A DNA stretch of 64,000 bases from Parasponia andersonii (taxonomy: Eukaryota > Streptophyta > Magnoliopsida > Rosales > Cannabaceae): assembly GCA_002914805.1 (NCBI GenBank), contig JXTB01000560.1, forward strand, positions 124,001-188,000, given 5' to 3'. Position 1 is the stretch's first letter. Every line of letters begins with the position of its first letter. Below are positions 1 to 11,930 of the stretch, piece by piece. A program made the position numbers and the translations under genes. The notes below the pieces were generated by a model. It saw only the letters and a program-made list of their open reading frames with translations, did no database searches and was not told where the DNA came from.

Positions 1-1346
1 AATGATTCTCTTTGAGGTGTATATGTGGGAATTGGATTGTAAAATATTATTGCAGGTTTAAAACCATAATTTTAATCATGTGGAGATGTCCCAAAACTAG
101 GGGTAGGACTGTCCAAATATTTTTGAAACCAATGGTACCTTTTAGAAGTAAATAGACTAGTTTTTATGAAAGTATGTGCCATTTTGGTTCATTTTGTGAT
201 TAGATTTCCTGATTTTGTGAAAGTTGTGATTTATGCTTGTGGTTATTTTCTTTGAGAATTTTATATTGCATTGATCATTATAGTAATAAAATTGATATCA
301 AGTCTTCTACACATCTTGTCACTGAGGATACTGACATTTTTCACTATTTTTTTTGTCGGGCACAAGGTAAATAAAGATTTATTTTAACTGCATCACAAGA
401 ACAATAGTATATACAAGATATTTTTTCTACATACCTATATGTATTATTTCAATTACATATTATTTATATAGTTTGTTCATGAAAGACATAAGCATGATAT
501 GATCATTTAAGCATGATTTTAAAAAAGTGAAGTTTTTCATGCATTAGATTTCAAGTAGTACAATTGTACTAATTTTACGAGATATATTTTAAGGACATTG
601 TTTGGTCTGTCTGCATTAGGTAAGTATGGTTTACACAGGCATCCTTCCCGCATAGATGGGCACGACTTACTGACTACTAGGACTGAGCATTGTACTATGA
701 GATTTATTAGGTGCATTACCTAGTCGTTCTGCATTGGGTAGGTATAGTTCACATTGGCCATGTATTTCCTTCCCGTATAGATGAGTACGGCCTACCAACT
801 ACTGCGACTTTATAGTGTACTCAAGAGCCTTATGAAGAAATATTTTCTAAGAAAAGTCTGTCAAAATGAAAAGTTATGAACGAAATAGTACAATGGAAAT
901 TTCAATAGAATTTATGCATGAAATACATTCATGAGCATACATGATCTTCACTTATTGAGCATTAGCTTATTTAGTTATCTGTGATGCAGGTGAAGATATA
1001 TATGATGTATAGAGTTACTGGTTGGCTAGTACTTTTTTATCACCATGATCATATAGATGTAGACGAACTTAACTTGTGGGCGATGTTTTCTTTGTATTTT
1101 GGATATTTTGGTATGCTGTAAATATTACTACTGATAGTAACATAAATTGATAAAGACTTTTTGGTTATATATTTTGTAAAGACATTTTTAAAAAGTAATG
1201 TCACACAATTTTTTTTGTTTTATAGTTTGAAAATTTTAAATTGGCCATACTTTTTTTTGAACAAAACTAAAGTTATAGTTTATAAAAGAATGATATTTCA
1301 TACTTTGACCTATATAGTCAAATAATTAAGCTTAGAGGTTGTTACA
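1..1346 (+). mobile_element. Truncated LTR of a gypsy-type retroelement
   Basis: No coding capacity. Positions 1-330 match, in reverse complement and by eye along most of their length, positions 34,440-34,790 inside the solo LTR described below. The right end reads TTGTTACA at 1346, the complement of a TGTAACA terminus, and a LINE relic follows immediately. Positions 600-860 hold two related ~110-bp units (both with a 'ctgcatt-ggtaggtatag' type start and a 'cttcccgYatagatg' core). The left end lies outside the window, so target-site duplication cannot be tested. Orientation is opposite to the solo LTR at 33,578. Confidence 0.6.
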
Positions 1347-1875
1347 GCTTGCCTTGTCCAAGCCCATTTTCCCTTCTAGTGCTCGACCTTGGCAACCCAT
1401 ACTGATAGATTGGCATAAAATTAATTTTGATGCGGCGATCTCAACAAAGTCTGTGGTGGCTGCCACTATTTCCCGTGATAATAAGGGCAATATCCTTGGT
1501 GTCGAAACTAAAAATTTACCCCTTTATTTGCCTTGGTGGGTGAATGTCAGACACTCCAATTGGCCATTCAGCTAGCCTATAGGAAAGGTTTGAAGCTTGT
1601 TTTATTAAAGGGAGATGCTAAAATAGTGGTCTAGAGTTTTCATTCTGAAGAAGAATGCCCATAGGAAATCTAGTGTTTAATTGTAAACAAATACTGAAGT
1701 CGTTTCGTCGGGGGATATATCCTTTGTTCCTAGAATGTGTAACTATTTAGCTTATAATATTGCAAAATGGGCATCATTTTCTATGTTTTTTGATAGTTTA
1801 GATTTCAAGTATCTTCTTGATGAGGTATTCTCCGGTGTAAATATTGGTCCCCTAGTTCCCACATTATTCTAGATT
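1347..1875 (+). pseudogene. LINE-type RNase H (RVT_3) relic
   Basis: The conceptual product contains W-Q-P-I-L-I-D-W-H-K-I-N-F-D-A-A followed by a variable strand and 'ISRDNKGNILG', the typical opening of the RNase H-like domain found at the C-terminus of plant non-LTR retrotransposon polyproteins and free-standing RVT_3 copies. The reading continues in another frame ('AYRKGLKLVLLKGDAK') and ends near 1872 after 'NYLAYNIAKWA', also typical of this domain. A frameshift near 1570 and several stops show that it is dead. The LTR fragment ending at 1346 truncates its 5' side. Only about 170 residues of a much longer element remain. Confidence 0.7.
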
Positions 1876-2036
1876 GAGCTTGGACTTTCTTTGTACCCTT
1901 TTTCTTTTATTTATAACATCTCTCATTACCAAAAATAAAAAAAGAATGGGCCATCCAAGAAACTAGTCTGGGATCACTAAATCCCACAAGGACTCATAAA
2001 AAGATTTCATGAGTGAAAAGTTATATAAGTAGTAGT

Positions 2037-2272
2037 GATTTGGACTAAAATGAATTTCTTAAGAGTATTGAAAAATGATTTTTCTAGTAGTATTACGTTA
2101 TTATGTGATTATGTGTGACAAAGAGTTATATAATTTGTGACTATTAGTTAATCCTAAAAGAATTTATAGTTTTATAGTCACAAATTATATGATCTCTGTC
2201 CTACAACACTGTGACACTACTAAAAATATCACTTTTAAAAACACTTATAAAAAAGTCATTTAAGTTCAAATT
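2037..2272. mobile_element. Foldback (MITE-like) inverted repeat
   Basis: Two arms of about 100 bp, 2037-2142 and 2176-2272, are imperfect reverse complements around a ~33-bp loop. The best-matching part is the inner end: TATAATTTGTGACT at 2129-2142 against AGTCACAAATTATA at 2176-2189. The outer ends pair GATTTGGACT with the complement of TTCAAATT. This is the structure of a small non-autonomous foldback transposon. No target duplication is obvious. Confidence 0.6.
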
Positions 2273-3199
2273 AGAGGAAATTATAGAAAACACAGAACTT
2301 TAAAAAAAAATATTAACATAAATATGGTGCCCTTCTTTTAATCGATTTCCATGCGGTAATTTTTAGAAAAATATCGATATTTTTCCATTTTTTCTTCTCT
2401 TTCTCTTTAGTTAGATCCAAGGAGTTGGTGACTTTGAGAAGGCCACAACCAACCTGACACTAGAGTTGAGCTAAGGCTATCAACGATGAACCTGATAAGC
2501 CAATCGAAGTTTTGAGTACTCCAAGCTCATCGATATCCTGGACCTAAACCCATCTGGTTTGGGTTTTTGATTCCCGTGGATTCATTCCAAGCTAATTGAA
2601 AATCTGATTACAATTGATTCCAGGTTTTGAGTTTCAAAATCATTGATTCTAAGAGGGAGATTGCAACGTCGATTTTAATGGAAAATGGGTTTAAGTTGGA
2701 AACCAAATCTAAAGCAAGCATGCAACATTGACATTCTTCTTTAAAACCCCTAAGAACAAAAGGTCGCCTCTTATTCTTCAAATCTAGCCATCGAAGTCAG
2801 CACCAAAACACAGTGTTTGGGTCCTTTCGCTTCCCCGTATTTACCATAAATTTTTTGTTATTTTTGTGGGAGTTTTGTATCTTGTCTCAAGTGGATTTTG
2901 AATTTAATTGATGAATTTTTGAGTAATTTATTTCTTTGTTGTCCTAAATTTGGATGGCTTTATAAGTTTACTTTGTTTGGTTTGTGAGAAAATAGAAAAA
3001 AAGAGAATAAATAAAAATCTTTGTGATAAAATAATATGATAATTCTTGTATCTTGAGGATGCAAAAGAGCTCTTATGATTAAGTTCTTTAAGTTATTTGA
3101 TTGGAAGTGATTATTGCACTAATTATATCTATCCTAGCAAATGTCCATCGTGTTCTTCAATAATGACTTATTTTGAATCATTGTCCTAGTTAAATACTT
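2273..3199. other. Intergenic, no recognisable feature
   Basis: AT-rich non-coding DNA. A slightly more GC-balanced stretch (about 2,410-2,830) has no reading frame longer than a few dozen codons and no motif I recognise. It could be old transposon debris. Confidence 0.5.
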
Positions 3200-4790
3200 T
3201 CTTGTTTAAAAAGTAACCAAATTAAATTGGCAAAATTAGTAATTAATAACAAGAGAAACTAGGAACTAATAAAACCGATAACAAAGTTGATAGTGATGAA
3301 CAAAAATCATATTTCAGTAATTAAACTTGTAGTGGTAACCAGAAATTATTTTCCAAATTAATAGTCGTACAAGAAATCATAGACTAATATTTAGGGTGGT
3401 AATTGATAATCAAAATAATAACCAAAAACTAGTAACTAAATTGATAGTTATAACAAAAAATCATAAATTAGTAACCAAAATGAATATTGTAACTAGAAAC
3501 TTATAACCAAAGTAGTAACTAGAAACCTAAATGGTAATTGGTAACTAGTTCTATAAACTATAAACCAATAACCAAAGTGGTAATCAAAAATTAGTAACCA
3601 AAGTAGTAATTAATAACTAGTAGTCTGGTAATCAGTAATTAAAATAGTTAATAAGTCTTATAACTCGTAATCAATAACTAATTTATATTGGTTAAACTAC
3701 AATACCTTAACAAGTATCAAAGAAAACAGTAAACTAGTATTTAGGTATCTTATAACCAAATTTGATTATTGGTAATCAGTAACTAGTAACTTATAAAGAT
3801 TGATTATTGATTATTTTAGATAACCAATTTAGTTAATGATCTGGTTACCAGTCATAAAACTCGAAACTGATAACTAATAACAAAATTGATAACTAGTAAT
3901 CATATTGGTTAAATCTAGTTACTACTCACAAAGTTTGTAACAAATATCTAGGAAAATGGTAACTAGCATTCAAGGTATCTGCTAACCAAATTAGTCATTA
4001 CGTGTATGTGTGTATGTGTGTGTGTGTCTTTTTTTTTTTTTTTTGAAACCAGTAACCAACCTCATAATTAGTAACTAGAAGCTAAATTAATAACATACTA
4101 TTAAATAAAATAGCAATAATTAATCCTATAACTGCTTATTAGTTTGGAAACTAATAACCAACTTGATAATCTATATAAAATTAGTAACTAGTAGCTAGAT
4201 TAATTATAGTAACCTGTCATATAAGTAGTAACTAGAAACTAATGATAAGTCACAAGACTAGTAATCAGTAACCAGTAACTAAATTGGTTACCAGCTATAA
4301 GACTAGTAACTAGAGAAGCTAATAACCAATTATCAGTCACAAGACTAGTAATCAATAACTAGAGAAACTAGTAACCGGTAACTGGTGCCAAATTAGTTGG
4401 TAATAACCAAATTAGCTATTTGTCACAAAATGAAAAAGAAAATATTCTATGAAAAATAAATTAACTAAATATATGTATAGATATAATGAAATAAGTAACC
4501 AAATTGGTTATTAGCCATAAGATTAGAGGCCAGAAAAGCATATACTAATTATCAGTCACAAAACTAGTAACTAATAAATAGAGAAATTAGTAACTAGTGA
4601 CCAGTAACTAAATTAATTAGTAGTATTCATATTGGTTATTGATCACCAAAGTAATTTGTAACTAGAGTAACTATTAACCAAGCAACTTTTTTTTTTAATT
4701 ATTTTTTATTTTTTTGTCTTTTGAAAGCAGTTACTAATGTTATAATTGGTAACTCGAGTAATTAGTAGCTAGATTTAATTATTTTGGTTA
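3200..4790. repeat. 1.6-kb degenerate tract of GTAACTAG/TAACCAA-like words
   Basis: Nearly the whole interval consists of variants of short words such as GTAACTAGTAAC, AATAACCAAA and AACTAGAAACTA, repeated every 8-15 bases with no fixed period. The top strand is strongly depleted in G outside these words. A (TG)n run at about 3,998-4,027 followed by a T tract interrupts it, and AT-rich interruptions occur near 4,430-4,490 and 4,680-4,730. There is no coding potential. It resembles a decayed minisatellite or slippage-expanded simple sequence, not a unit satellite. No similar tract occurs elsewhere in the window. Confidence 0.75.
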
Positions 4791-5230
4791 CTACCAAGAG
4801 GAAGAAAAAAAAAAAGAGGAGGAGAAAAAGTAATTAGCAATTAGAATAACCAATAACAAATCAGTCATTATGTTTTTTTTCCATCTTTTTTCTAAAAAAA
4901 ATGGTAAAAGGATTAAATAAAAAGAACAATAATTAAAATGACATTGCTTGGGTTTGAATAGAGGACGGATCAACCAACACAGCAACTCAATTGTAGATGT
5001 TGAACTTTTTAACTAATAAATGGATGTGACGAAAAGGCTTTAATTACAACAATTGGCACCGCATCTTCTTCACTGTATATTTACAATTATTTTAGTTTTT
5101 ACACCGTATGAAACATTAGACACCGTATTTTTGTCATTTTAATTTATTTTGTCAGTAAAGCTCTAAAAAACCCTTCAAATTACTACTAGTCAGTCAGGTC
5201 CATTTCCCATTTCATAAGAGGACAACTTTT

Positions 5231-5318
5231 GGGCCAGTCCAAATTACTGCCAGGCCCATCCTTATTACGCACAAGCGCGGCCTGCGCGGGAGCCCCCAAA
5301 TGAGATAACGTATATAAA
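5231..5318 (+). promoter_or_regulatory. Promoter of the PSA3-like gene: TATA box and GGCCCA boxes
   Basis: TATAAA lies at 5313-5318, about 60 bp before the ATG at 5378, placing transcription initiation near 5,345. Upstream are GGGCCA (5231-5236) and GGCCCA (5253-5258), the site II-type boxes bound by TCP factors and common in promoters of plant organelle and translation genes. Assignment is from motif and spacing only. Confidence 0.55.
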
Positions 5319-5377
5319 TGAGAGGCCAGGGATAACCAACGAAACCAAGTTAATACCTTCAACCCTTTTTCACGGCC

Positions 5378-7202
5378 ATGGTGGTGGTGACCTCCACCTC
5401 ATCGTCTCTGCAAACCTTCAACAACACCACAAACTCTTTCTACAACATCATCCGAAGGCCCATTTCTCCGTCGTCTCTGCTACTACTCCGCCAAATCTAT
5501 GGCAACTCCGGGAGGCCGAATAGGCCCAAACCACCCAACTCCAATGGGGTCTTGTCTATCAGAGCTTACATGGAGAATCCCAACTCATTTTCAAACTTCG
5601 CCAACAAAGTTATCGGGGCTCTCCCAGTTATCGGTCTATTTGCTAGAATTATAAGCGAAGAAGGTGGCGTCGGTGGCGACCTTATTGACTTTGCAGAGTT
5701 CCGGAGGCGAGTGGGGAAGAAGTGTACTCCTGATGATTCTAGAGCTTTCTATGAGTTTCAAAGTCGACGAGGCCGGGTAATAGCAATAGTCTTCGCTTAA
5801 AGTTTCCATTTGAGAAAAAGGGTATTTGTATTTTCGCAATTTCATCTTATTTTCGTGGTGCCCACGTGGTTAAATCTTTGAATTGGCTAGAAAATATGGT
5901 TTGTTTAGACATATAATGGGTTTCTCTTTTGTTGGCTGGAATGTTTTTGGCAATCTGATCGGATTTTGGTGCTGCCCACATTAATAAATCTCTCAATAGG
6001 CTAGAAAAAATAATAGGCGATACCGTTAAGTTAGTTAAAAAAGTTAGGATGTGCAGCCTAACTAAATATAACTACTTAATAACCGTTAAACTGACAAGCT
6101 GATCTGCCTAGTTCTAATTGGTCCTATTCGATTGTAATAGAGTGAAAGTAGGTGTTTTGATTGCCGATCTCATTGTATTGTATTCACACTTTCTGTGTGT
6201 TGAGACTGAGAGCTCGGGTTGGAGAGAGGATAAGAGAGTGAGAATTATAGCTTGCATTGCGAGACTTTCTCTTGTGTGTTAAGTGAGAATTTGAGTGTGT
6301 ATCTTTCTTTTACAACAGTGGAATCAGCTAGGGGAATTACTCCTGCCTTCGATGAAGGGTTTCATCTGAAACCTGAACCAAGTAAGGTGTTTGTTTTTGT
6401 TTTGTCTTTGGCTGTTCTGTGTGTTTGTCCTTGGAGATTTAAGCCAGATATTAGAATTAACATTTGGTCATTATCTTTTGTAGATAGAACTCTCTTGTTT
6501 GAAGTATTTAAGATGGCATATTTATGGTGTTTGATTTGAGTTTCGATTTGGGTTAGGCAGGGGAGCCTTTGTATGTTCTGCTATGCTGTTGGCTAGCAGC
6601 TGTGGGAGCTGGTCTACTCAAATCTGAGGAGATTTTGGAAGGAGCAGCGAGGCTTCGGATTTCAAATGACATTGAATTTGAGGAGGAGACATTTTTAGCC
6701 ATGATGAATGAGGCCAGAGAGGTTGGTTAATGGTTAATCTTTAATGATTTTCTCAATTATTTCTTAACCCTTTTCTAGAAACATGCCTTACGTTCTGAAA
6801 ATGATTTTTGCTCAATTTTCTAACTTGACCTATTTTAAAAGTTGGTTTCTTTCTCATATTGAAAAATAATATGTTACATTGTAGAAAAGGGCAAAGTTAA
6901 ATGCAGCCGCACCAACAATCGCTATGGAGATTCGTGTTGAGAAATCACTTGAAGCCATATATGTTTGTTGTTTTGGGAAGGAAGCTATAGAGGAAGAAGA
7001 TGAGAATCTTCTTAATGTTATGCTCAGTGCAGTTTTTCCAACCGTACAGAAAACTGAGATACAGAGGATTGTTAAAGACAAGGCAGAAAGAATAGCTCAA
7101 GGCAGTGACATAAACATTCCAGAGCCAAAGCTCTTGTCCAAGGAAGCTGTTCGGCTGCAAATGAAGGATCTACAATTCCTTCAACAAAACAAAGATACTT
7201 AA
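5378..7202 (+). CDS. PSA3: Photosystem I assembly factor PSA3-like protein, plastid-targeted
   Basis: Three-exon model: 5378-5776, 6557-6721 and 6885-7202 (TAA), giving 293 residues. All introns are GT-AG and both junctions fall between codons. Residues 1 to about 60 are rich in Ser, Thr, Pro and Arg and lack acidic residues, as in a chloroplast transit peptide. Then comes the conserved 'YMENPNS-FANKVIGALPVIG' block, 'VGKKCTPDDSRAFYEFQ', the hydrophobic 'GEPLYVLLCCWLAAVGAG' segment at the start of exon 2, and an acidic 'EEEDENLL' near residue 215. I recognise this as the land-plant family of Arabidopsis At3g55250 (PSA3/PDE329), a stromal thylakoid-associated factor that acts with PYG7 in photosystem I assembly. 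Function is inferred from the family; structure and length are ordinary. The gene is convergent with FDH. Confidence 0.8.
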
Positions 7203-7425
7203 AATCATAATTGTGTACTGACTTGTGACTTGTCCACCAATTCTAGATCAGTTTTTCCAGAAGGGATTTGCAGAAATATAGGCGTTTTGTCTTCTGCTTC
7301 TTTTTATGCTTACTTTTTACTTTGGCGAGTGTCGTGAATTTGACGCAGTTTCACTCTCACCAAATGAACAGGAATCAGGGAGTAGAATTTTGATTTTGAT
7401 CACCATATTTACTGGTTGTTTAGCC

Positions 7426-7830
7426 TTATAGAGGTCGTTTTTCATATGTTGTCGTTTCTCCAAATATTGTCATATAAGTATGTTGTCGTTTTTGTTTTTT
7501 TTTTTTTAAAATATATATTTCTTGGCGTTTCTTAATTGTCATCCTTTTAAGTAAATAGACCATTGTCGATTTACATATCTGGAATCGGGATAACGTGCTT
7601 GTTCGAACGTTGTCGTTTCCCAAATGATATAAATAGACGTTGTCGTTTTCTGGATATTTTTACCCTTGCCGTTTTCAAGATGGTACCCTTTTTCCAAAAT
7701 GTTTTCTTTTGCTATTAGAGCACGGAAGGTGTCGTTTTTGTCATTGCTCAAAAAGCTTGTCGTTCTCAAAAGTAATCGATGTTCATGAATTGTCGTTTTT
7801 CAATTTGTTGTCGTTTTATTATGACGTTGT
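7426..7830 (+). repeat. Cluster of GTTGTCGTTT motifs
   Basis: At least ten copies of TTGTCGTTT or one-base variants occur in about 400 bp: near 7433, 7449, 7481, 7562 (variant), 7608, 7637, 7666 (TTGCCGTTT), 7728, 7757, 7788 and 7805. Spacing is irregular, about 15-70 bp. An exact 9-mer would not be expected even once by chance here. It lies downstream of the PSA3-like gene. The complementary orientation, AAACGACAAC, recurs in clusters near 27,390, 38,600 and 52,440. It has no coding meaning; the nature of the element is unknown. Confidence 0.75.
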
Positions 7831-8248
7831 TTTGCGTTGTTTTGCGTTCACTGATCGGTTTTCAACCTTACCTTTTTCTTCCCCCACGCCCCTTCCTCCC
7901 CTTTTCTCTCATCAAAAAAATGAAAGTTGATCAACACAAAGATATTATGATATGAATAGTTCATAAAAGCATAGAGAAGTCCCTTTCATAAGAGTCATTA
8001 CATGGTCTTCCGACGACCGACAAAGCAGAAACTCTATGCAAAACCGAGACGCAAAGCACTCAAAACGCAAAACAACCATCTTAGATTGTTAAGGGTCTAC
8101 ACAACAAGAAGTAAAACATTATCCTCATCATAAGTTCAGTCTTATTCCTAATTCAACGCTTTGGACCTTCAAGAAAGTAGATTATTCTCGAGGACCTTTC
8201 TGGTTTTTATTATGTCAAACAAGTAGACCCACAAGCAGCTGATCCAGA

Positions 8249-11200
8249 TCATCGATACTGGCTAGCTAGCTCACCCTCCTTGACAATGTAGTTCTGCGCA
8301 GGAAAATCTTCTCCCTTGAAGTACCTGTCAAGCATGTCCTTCACTCCAGCAGCATAACGTAACTGAACAAATTCCATGTTTTGTTTTGAGTTGTGGGAAG
8401 CAAATAGAATAGGCAAAGTAAAGTCATGGCGACAGTTAAGGAGAAAAAATATGTTAAAAGAAATAAATATATACCTGTGCATCAATTGTGGTACCAGAAA
8501 TATGAGGAGTCATAGCTTGGTTTGGCATGTAACGCCATGGATGGTCCTTTGGAGCTGGTTGTGGATACCACACATCACCACTGTAACCTGGATAGTAGGA
8601 GATATCATAGTGAAACACACTAACATAACAACATCCTTTATTCTACTAAACATGAAAGATTTCTATGCATTCTTCTCAACAGATCCTTGCTCAGAGTCTT
8701 TTATTTTCAAACCCTTGATTAAGAACCAATCAATATAAACAGATTCTCAAAGAGAACGAGAGGAAGAATAAAGTTCAAGTTCCAATTTAGAATCAAATTT
8801 AAATCGTACTCATATGAGCTGTATGTTTTTGAGGGGAACTCACTATACACATACTGCTGTGCCAAAATCACATTCAACAGGAAAGAACAGCACGGAAAAA
8901 ATTAGTAAGTTATTGAGTTACCTGCAATGTGTCCGCTGGAGCATGCATCAACAACTGCTTGTGTGTCCATGATTGCTCCTCGAGCATTGTTAACAAACAG
9001 GACTCCCTTCTTACACTTTGCAATTCTCTCTTTGTCAAACAGTCCTCTGTATCATAACATGCAGTTAAGATAGACACTATAAAGGACACACAGAACTTTG
9101 ATACTCAATGTAGATAAGAGAGTAAGAACGATCAATGAGAATACCTTGTTTTCTCAGTGAGAGGTGTGTTGATGACGATTATGTCGCATTTTGGGAGCAT
9201 TGCGTCAAGATCCTCCTCAAACTTTGCCCCTGTTTCCTTCTCCAATTCAGGGTCAATCCTGAGCCTGTCATGATACAACAGATTACAGTTGAATGCCTTC
9301 AACCGTTGAAGTAGAAGCCTACCAATACGTCCAGCGCCAACAGTTCCAACCGTCTTTCCTTCCAGATCATAAGCTCTGTAGGCAATACCAGCAACATTCC
9401 ATTCGCCATTAATAACCTGATGATGACCAGGTAAGAAGTTCCGGACAAGAATGAGGATTCTCATGAGCTCATCCTCTGCTACTGAGACCACGTTACTTCC
9501 CGTGACCTCTGCAACTGTTAATCCAGCTGCAGCAGCAGCATTCAGATCAACATGATCAGAACCAATTCCAGCTGTAAGAACAAGCTTCAAGTTTTTCGCC
9601 CTTTTGATCCTTTCAGCCGTTACATAAGCCGGATGGAATGGGGTAGTTATGAGAACTTCCAAATCAGGAATATGTTTCTCAAGTTCTGCGTGAAGGGGAA
9701 AAGGCACATGAGTTCATATCATGGTACAGCATTAACAAGTTCTGGATAATAATATGTTCCAGTTCAACTAAAGATCATCCATTGCCCACTAAGTACTAAC
9801 CAGAGGCAGGTCCTTCTTTGTCATCAGTCACAATGTACTGATGGCCTTTTGATTCCAGCCAGTCACGTATGCCTAACGCTCCCTCTACACAGCCCACAAA
9901 ATTGGGGTTCAACTTGGCATATTCATTGGCCTTGTAGAAAACCCCAACAATCTTTTTGCTGCCTGCAGAGGCCTGCTGTTTCAACAAAGCAAAAACATTA
10001 AAAATGTTACCCTCTAGAATTCGACATTACTGATACTAAAAGTAAGGTTGGTTTTTTCACATGATTAACGAACTATTAACAATCAGATCAGAGTTATAAG
10101 CAAGAAGTTAAGGCAATCAAAAGAATGTCAAGAAAGAAGTACATTGTAAAACTAATACAACCTCATTCTGTATTACATTTCAAAACATCCAAATTAAGTC
10201 TTTACGACCAATTGTCATAAGACGCCAATTACAAAACCTTAAAAAGGGAGTGAAAACCTCAAATCCAGGTTAAGTAGTCAGAACAATTTCTTTAAGAAAC
10301 ATAAAATATAAAGTCAACAACAGTTTTTTGTATTCTCTTAACTACCACTTTCATGGCTAAACTTCTCATTGGAAATCAAATTGGATCAGACCAAAAAAAA
10401 AAAAAAATCTTATAATCTCTTAACAGTCAAATTATAATTTGACCAATGTTAGTTTCATATATCAATAGTCTAACATTAACATGATTTATCTATTTTCAAG
10501 ATTGTTTATGTGTTCGATTTCCACACTGGCCTGTGGGCTGGGCTCACGGAATGGGCTTCCACTGGTCAAATGGTGGACTCAACATTTGAGTTATGAGCCC
10601 ACATCACAAGACGTGCCAAACTAATCCGTTACGCATATTCTGACCGTCTATTATTGTTTCAAGAGAAATGTTAAGATGACAATTGAATCAAAAGGCCATC
10701 AGTCAAACAAAGGACCTGCCTCTGGTTAGCACTTAGTGGGCAATTGATGACAAAGAAGGACCTGCCTCTTTTACATTTTTCTTTTAATGTTTTCCAGTCT
10801 TATTGTTTAACTACTAACACGTAAAGTCTACTATTTAATTTCATATTTTAGTAATATAATAAGTAATAGAATTCACACGTGTCAAGATTAGAAAAGAACA
10901 TAAAAGAGATTTTTGCTAGTAATATCCATATTGTTCCAAACACACTCCACTTCCTCACTATTAAGTCAAGACAAGATATTTTCTCCGGCAATAACGACCG
11001 CCAGATCAAAGTGAAAATTTGAAAGGAAAAAAAGAAGTTAATGGCACAATCGGTCCCTCAACTATGTCACTTGTGACAATTTGGTCCCTATTGTCTCAAT
11101 TTTGGCAATTGGCTCTCTGAACTTTCCCATTCCTAGCAATTAAGTCCCCACGGATGTCAAATGCATAACAGTTGAAGCCTTGAAGGGTTAAAAAAAAACC

Positions 11201-11837
11201 CAAAAACAGATAAAACGAAAGTGGAAAAGAGAGGGGGGAAAAAAAAAAGATACAGAATTTATAAACAAAATAAGAAAAAAAAAAATGAAATTCTAGAGAA
11301 GCAATTGATAGTTTGATACTCTCTAAGCTTCAAAATTCATTGGCACTCCTTGTTTTTTTTTTTTTTTTTTTTTAAGAGATTGTGTTTGGAGAGTAGGAAA
11401 ATGGATTCGTTTTTCCAAACTGGGTAGCTAAAGATTTTCCCGGAAAATGGATTGTATTGTACAAACTCCAAAACAAAAAAAAGGGATAGCTATGGCCTAT
11501 GGGGCACTTAAAGGAGCACCGGAGGTTCATCAAGTCAAGCAAGTCATTACTTCAGTCTCGCTGCTGCACACGATTGGGTTTTGGGTTTTTTTTTTTTATT
11601 TTTTTTCTCTTTTTTCCAATTGTTTTTGTTTTCATTTGTGCCAAATACAGAGGGTGATTTAGACCAACAACTTTATTTATAATCAGATCATATTTGATAA
11701 AAATTTATAGCAAAATTGAAGAGAGAGAGAGAGAGAGAAGAGTCGCTTACATGAAGGGGCCTAGTGAGGGGTGATGTAGAAGAAGCAGAAGAAGAGAGAG
11801 CCTGAAATGCAGAGAGGGCCACACGCTTCATCGCCAT
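8249..11837 (-). CDS. FDH: NAD-dependent formate dehydrogenase, mitochondrial
   Basis: Six-exon model, in transcript order: 11751-11837, 9801-9975, 9145-9685, 8922-9046, 8475-8587, 8249-8362. It totals 1155 nt, 384 residues, the usual plant FDH length, with all introns GT-AG. The enzyme oxidises formate to CO2 with NAD+ in mitochondria. Exon 1 encodes a 29-residue leader beginning [11 protein letters not shown], basic, Ser/Ala-rich and free of acidic residues, a mitochondrial presequence. Exons 2-3 carry '[14 protein letters not shown]' and '[13 protein letters not shown]' (formate side). The dinucleotide motif GTVGAGRIG is near residue 201, followed by the NAD-selecting 'YHDR'. Later exons give 'NNARGAIMD' (substrate Arg) and 'MTPHISGTT' with the catalytic His. 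The C-terminus is 'ELASQYR' where many homologues have Pro. Exon 2 could start one codon later (tandem CAGCAG acceptor). Confidence 0.93.
10695..10768 (+). repeat. Inverted copy of the FDH exon 2/intron 2 junction within FDH intron 1
   Basis: On the plus strand this stretch reads like the FDH coding strand: AGGACCTGCCTCTG, then GTTAGCACTTAGTGGGCAAT, matching the end of exon 2 and start of intron 2 (complement of about 9,783-9,815) with one substitution visible in the donor region. A second partial copy of the exon end (GATGACAAAGAAGGACCTGC) follows at 10,747. Because FDH is on the minus strand, the copy is antisense to its source in the pre-mRNA, about 0.9 kb upstream of it. Confidence 0.85.
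11041..11170. repeat. Dispersed-repeat fragment of the 'ggtccctcaact' type
   Basis: The sequence 'atcggtccctcaactatg', then 'caatttggtcccta', 'caattggctctctgaact' and 'caattaagtcccca', is a stereotyped series of short units common in plant non-coding DNA near transposon ends. It lies in FDH intron 1. I cannot assign it to a specific family. Confidence 0.4.
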
Positions 11838-11922
11838 CTTTATCTTGATCGCATGCAGTTCTGGAGTTTTGGGCTGAAGAAATATTTTGATTTTGGGTTT
11901 TCTTTCTTAATTCTTAGTTGTG

Positions 11923-11930
11923 TATTTATA
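11923..11930 (-). promoter_or_regulatory. TATA box of FDH
   Basis: The minus strand reads TATAAATA, preceded by an ATTGGC (CCAAT-type) word. It is 86 bp upstream of the FDH ATG, which predicts a 5' leader of about 50-60 nt. Confidence 0.6.

Noticed and set aside
3200..4790. Possible interstitial telomere or CRISPR-like array
   Set aside because: The words are not TTTAGGG or TTAGGG, there is no constant repeat/spacer structure, and the context is a plant nuclear genome.
9552..9749. Frames on the plus strand opposite FDH exons
   Set aside because: They are shadows of the conserved FDH coding strand.
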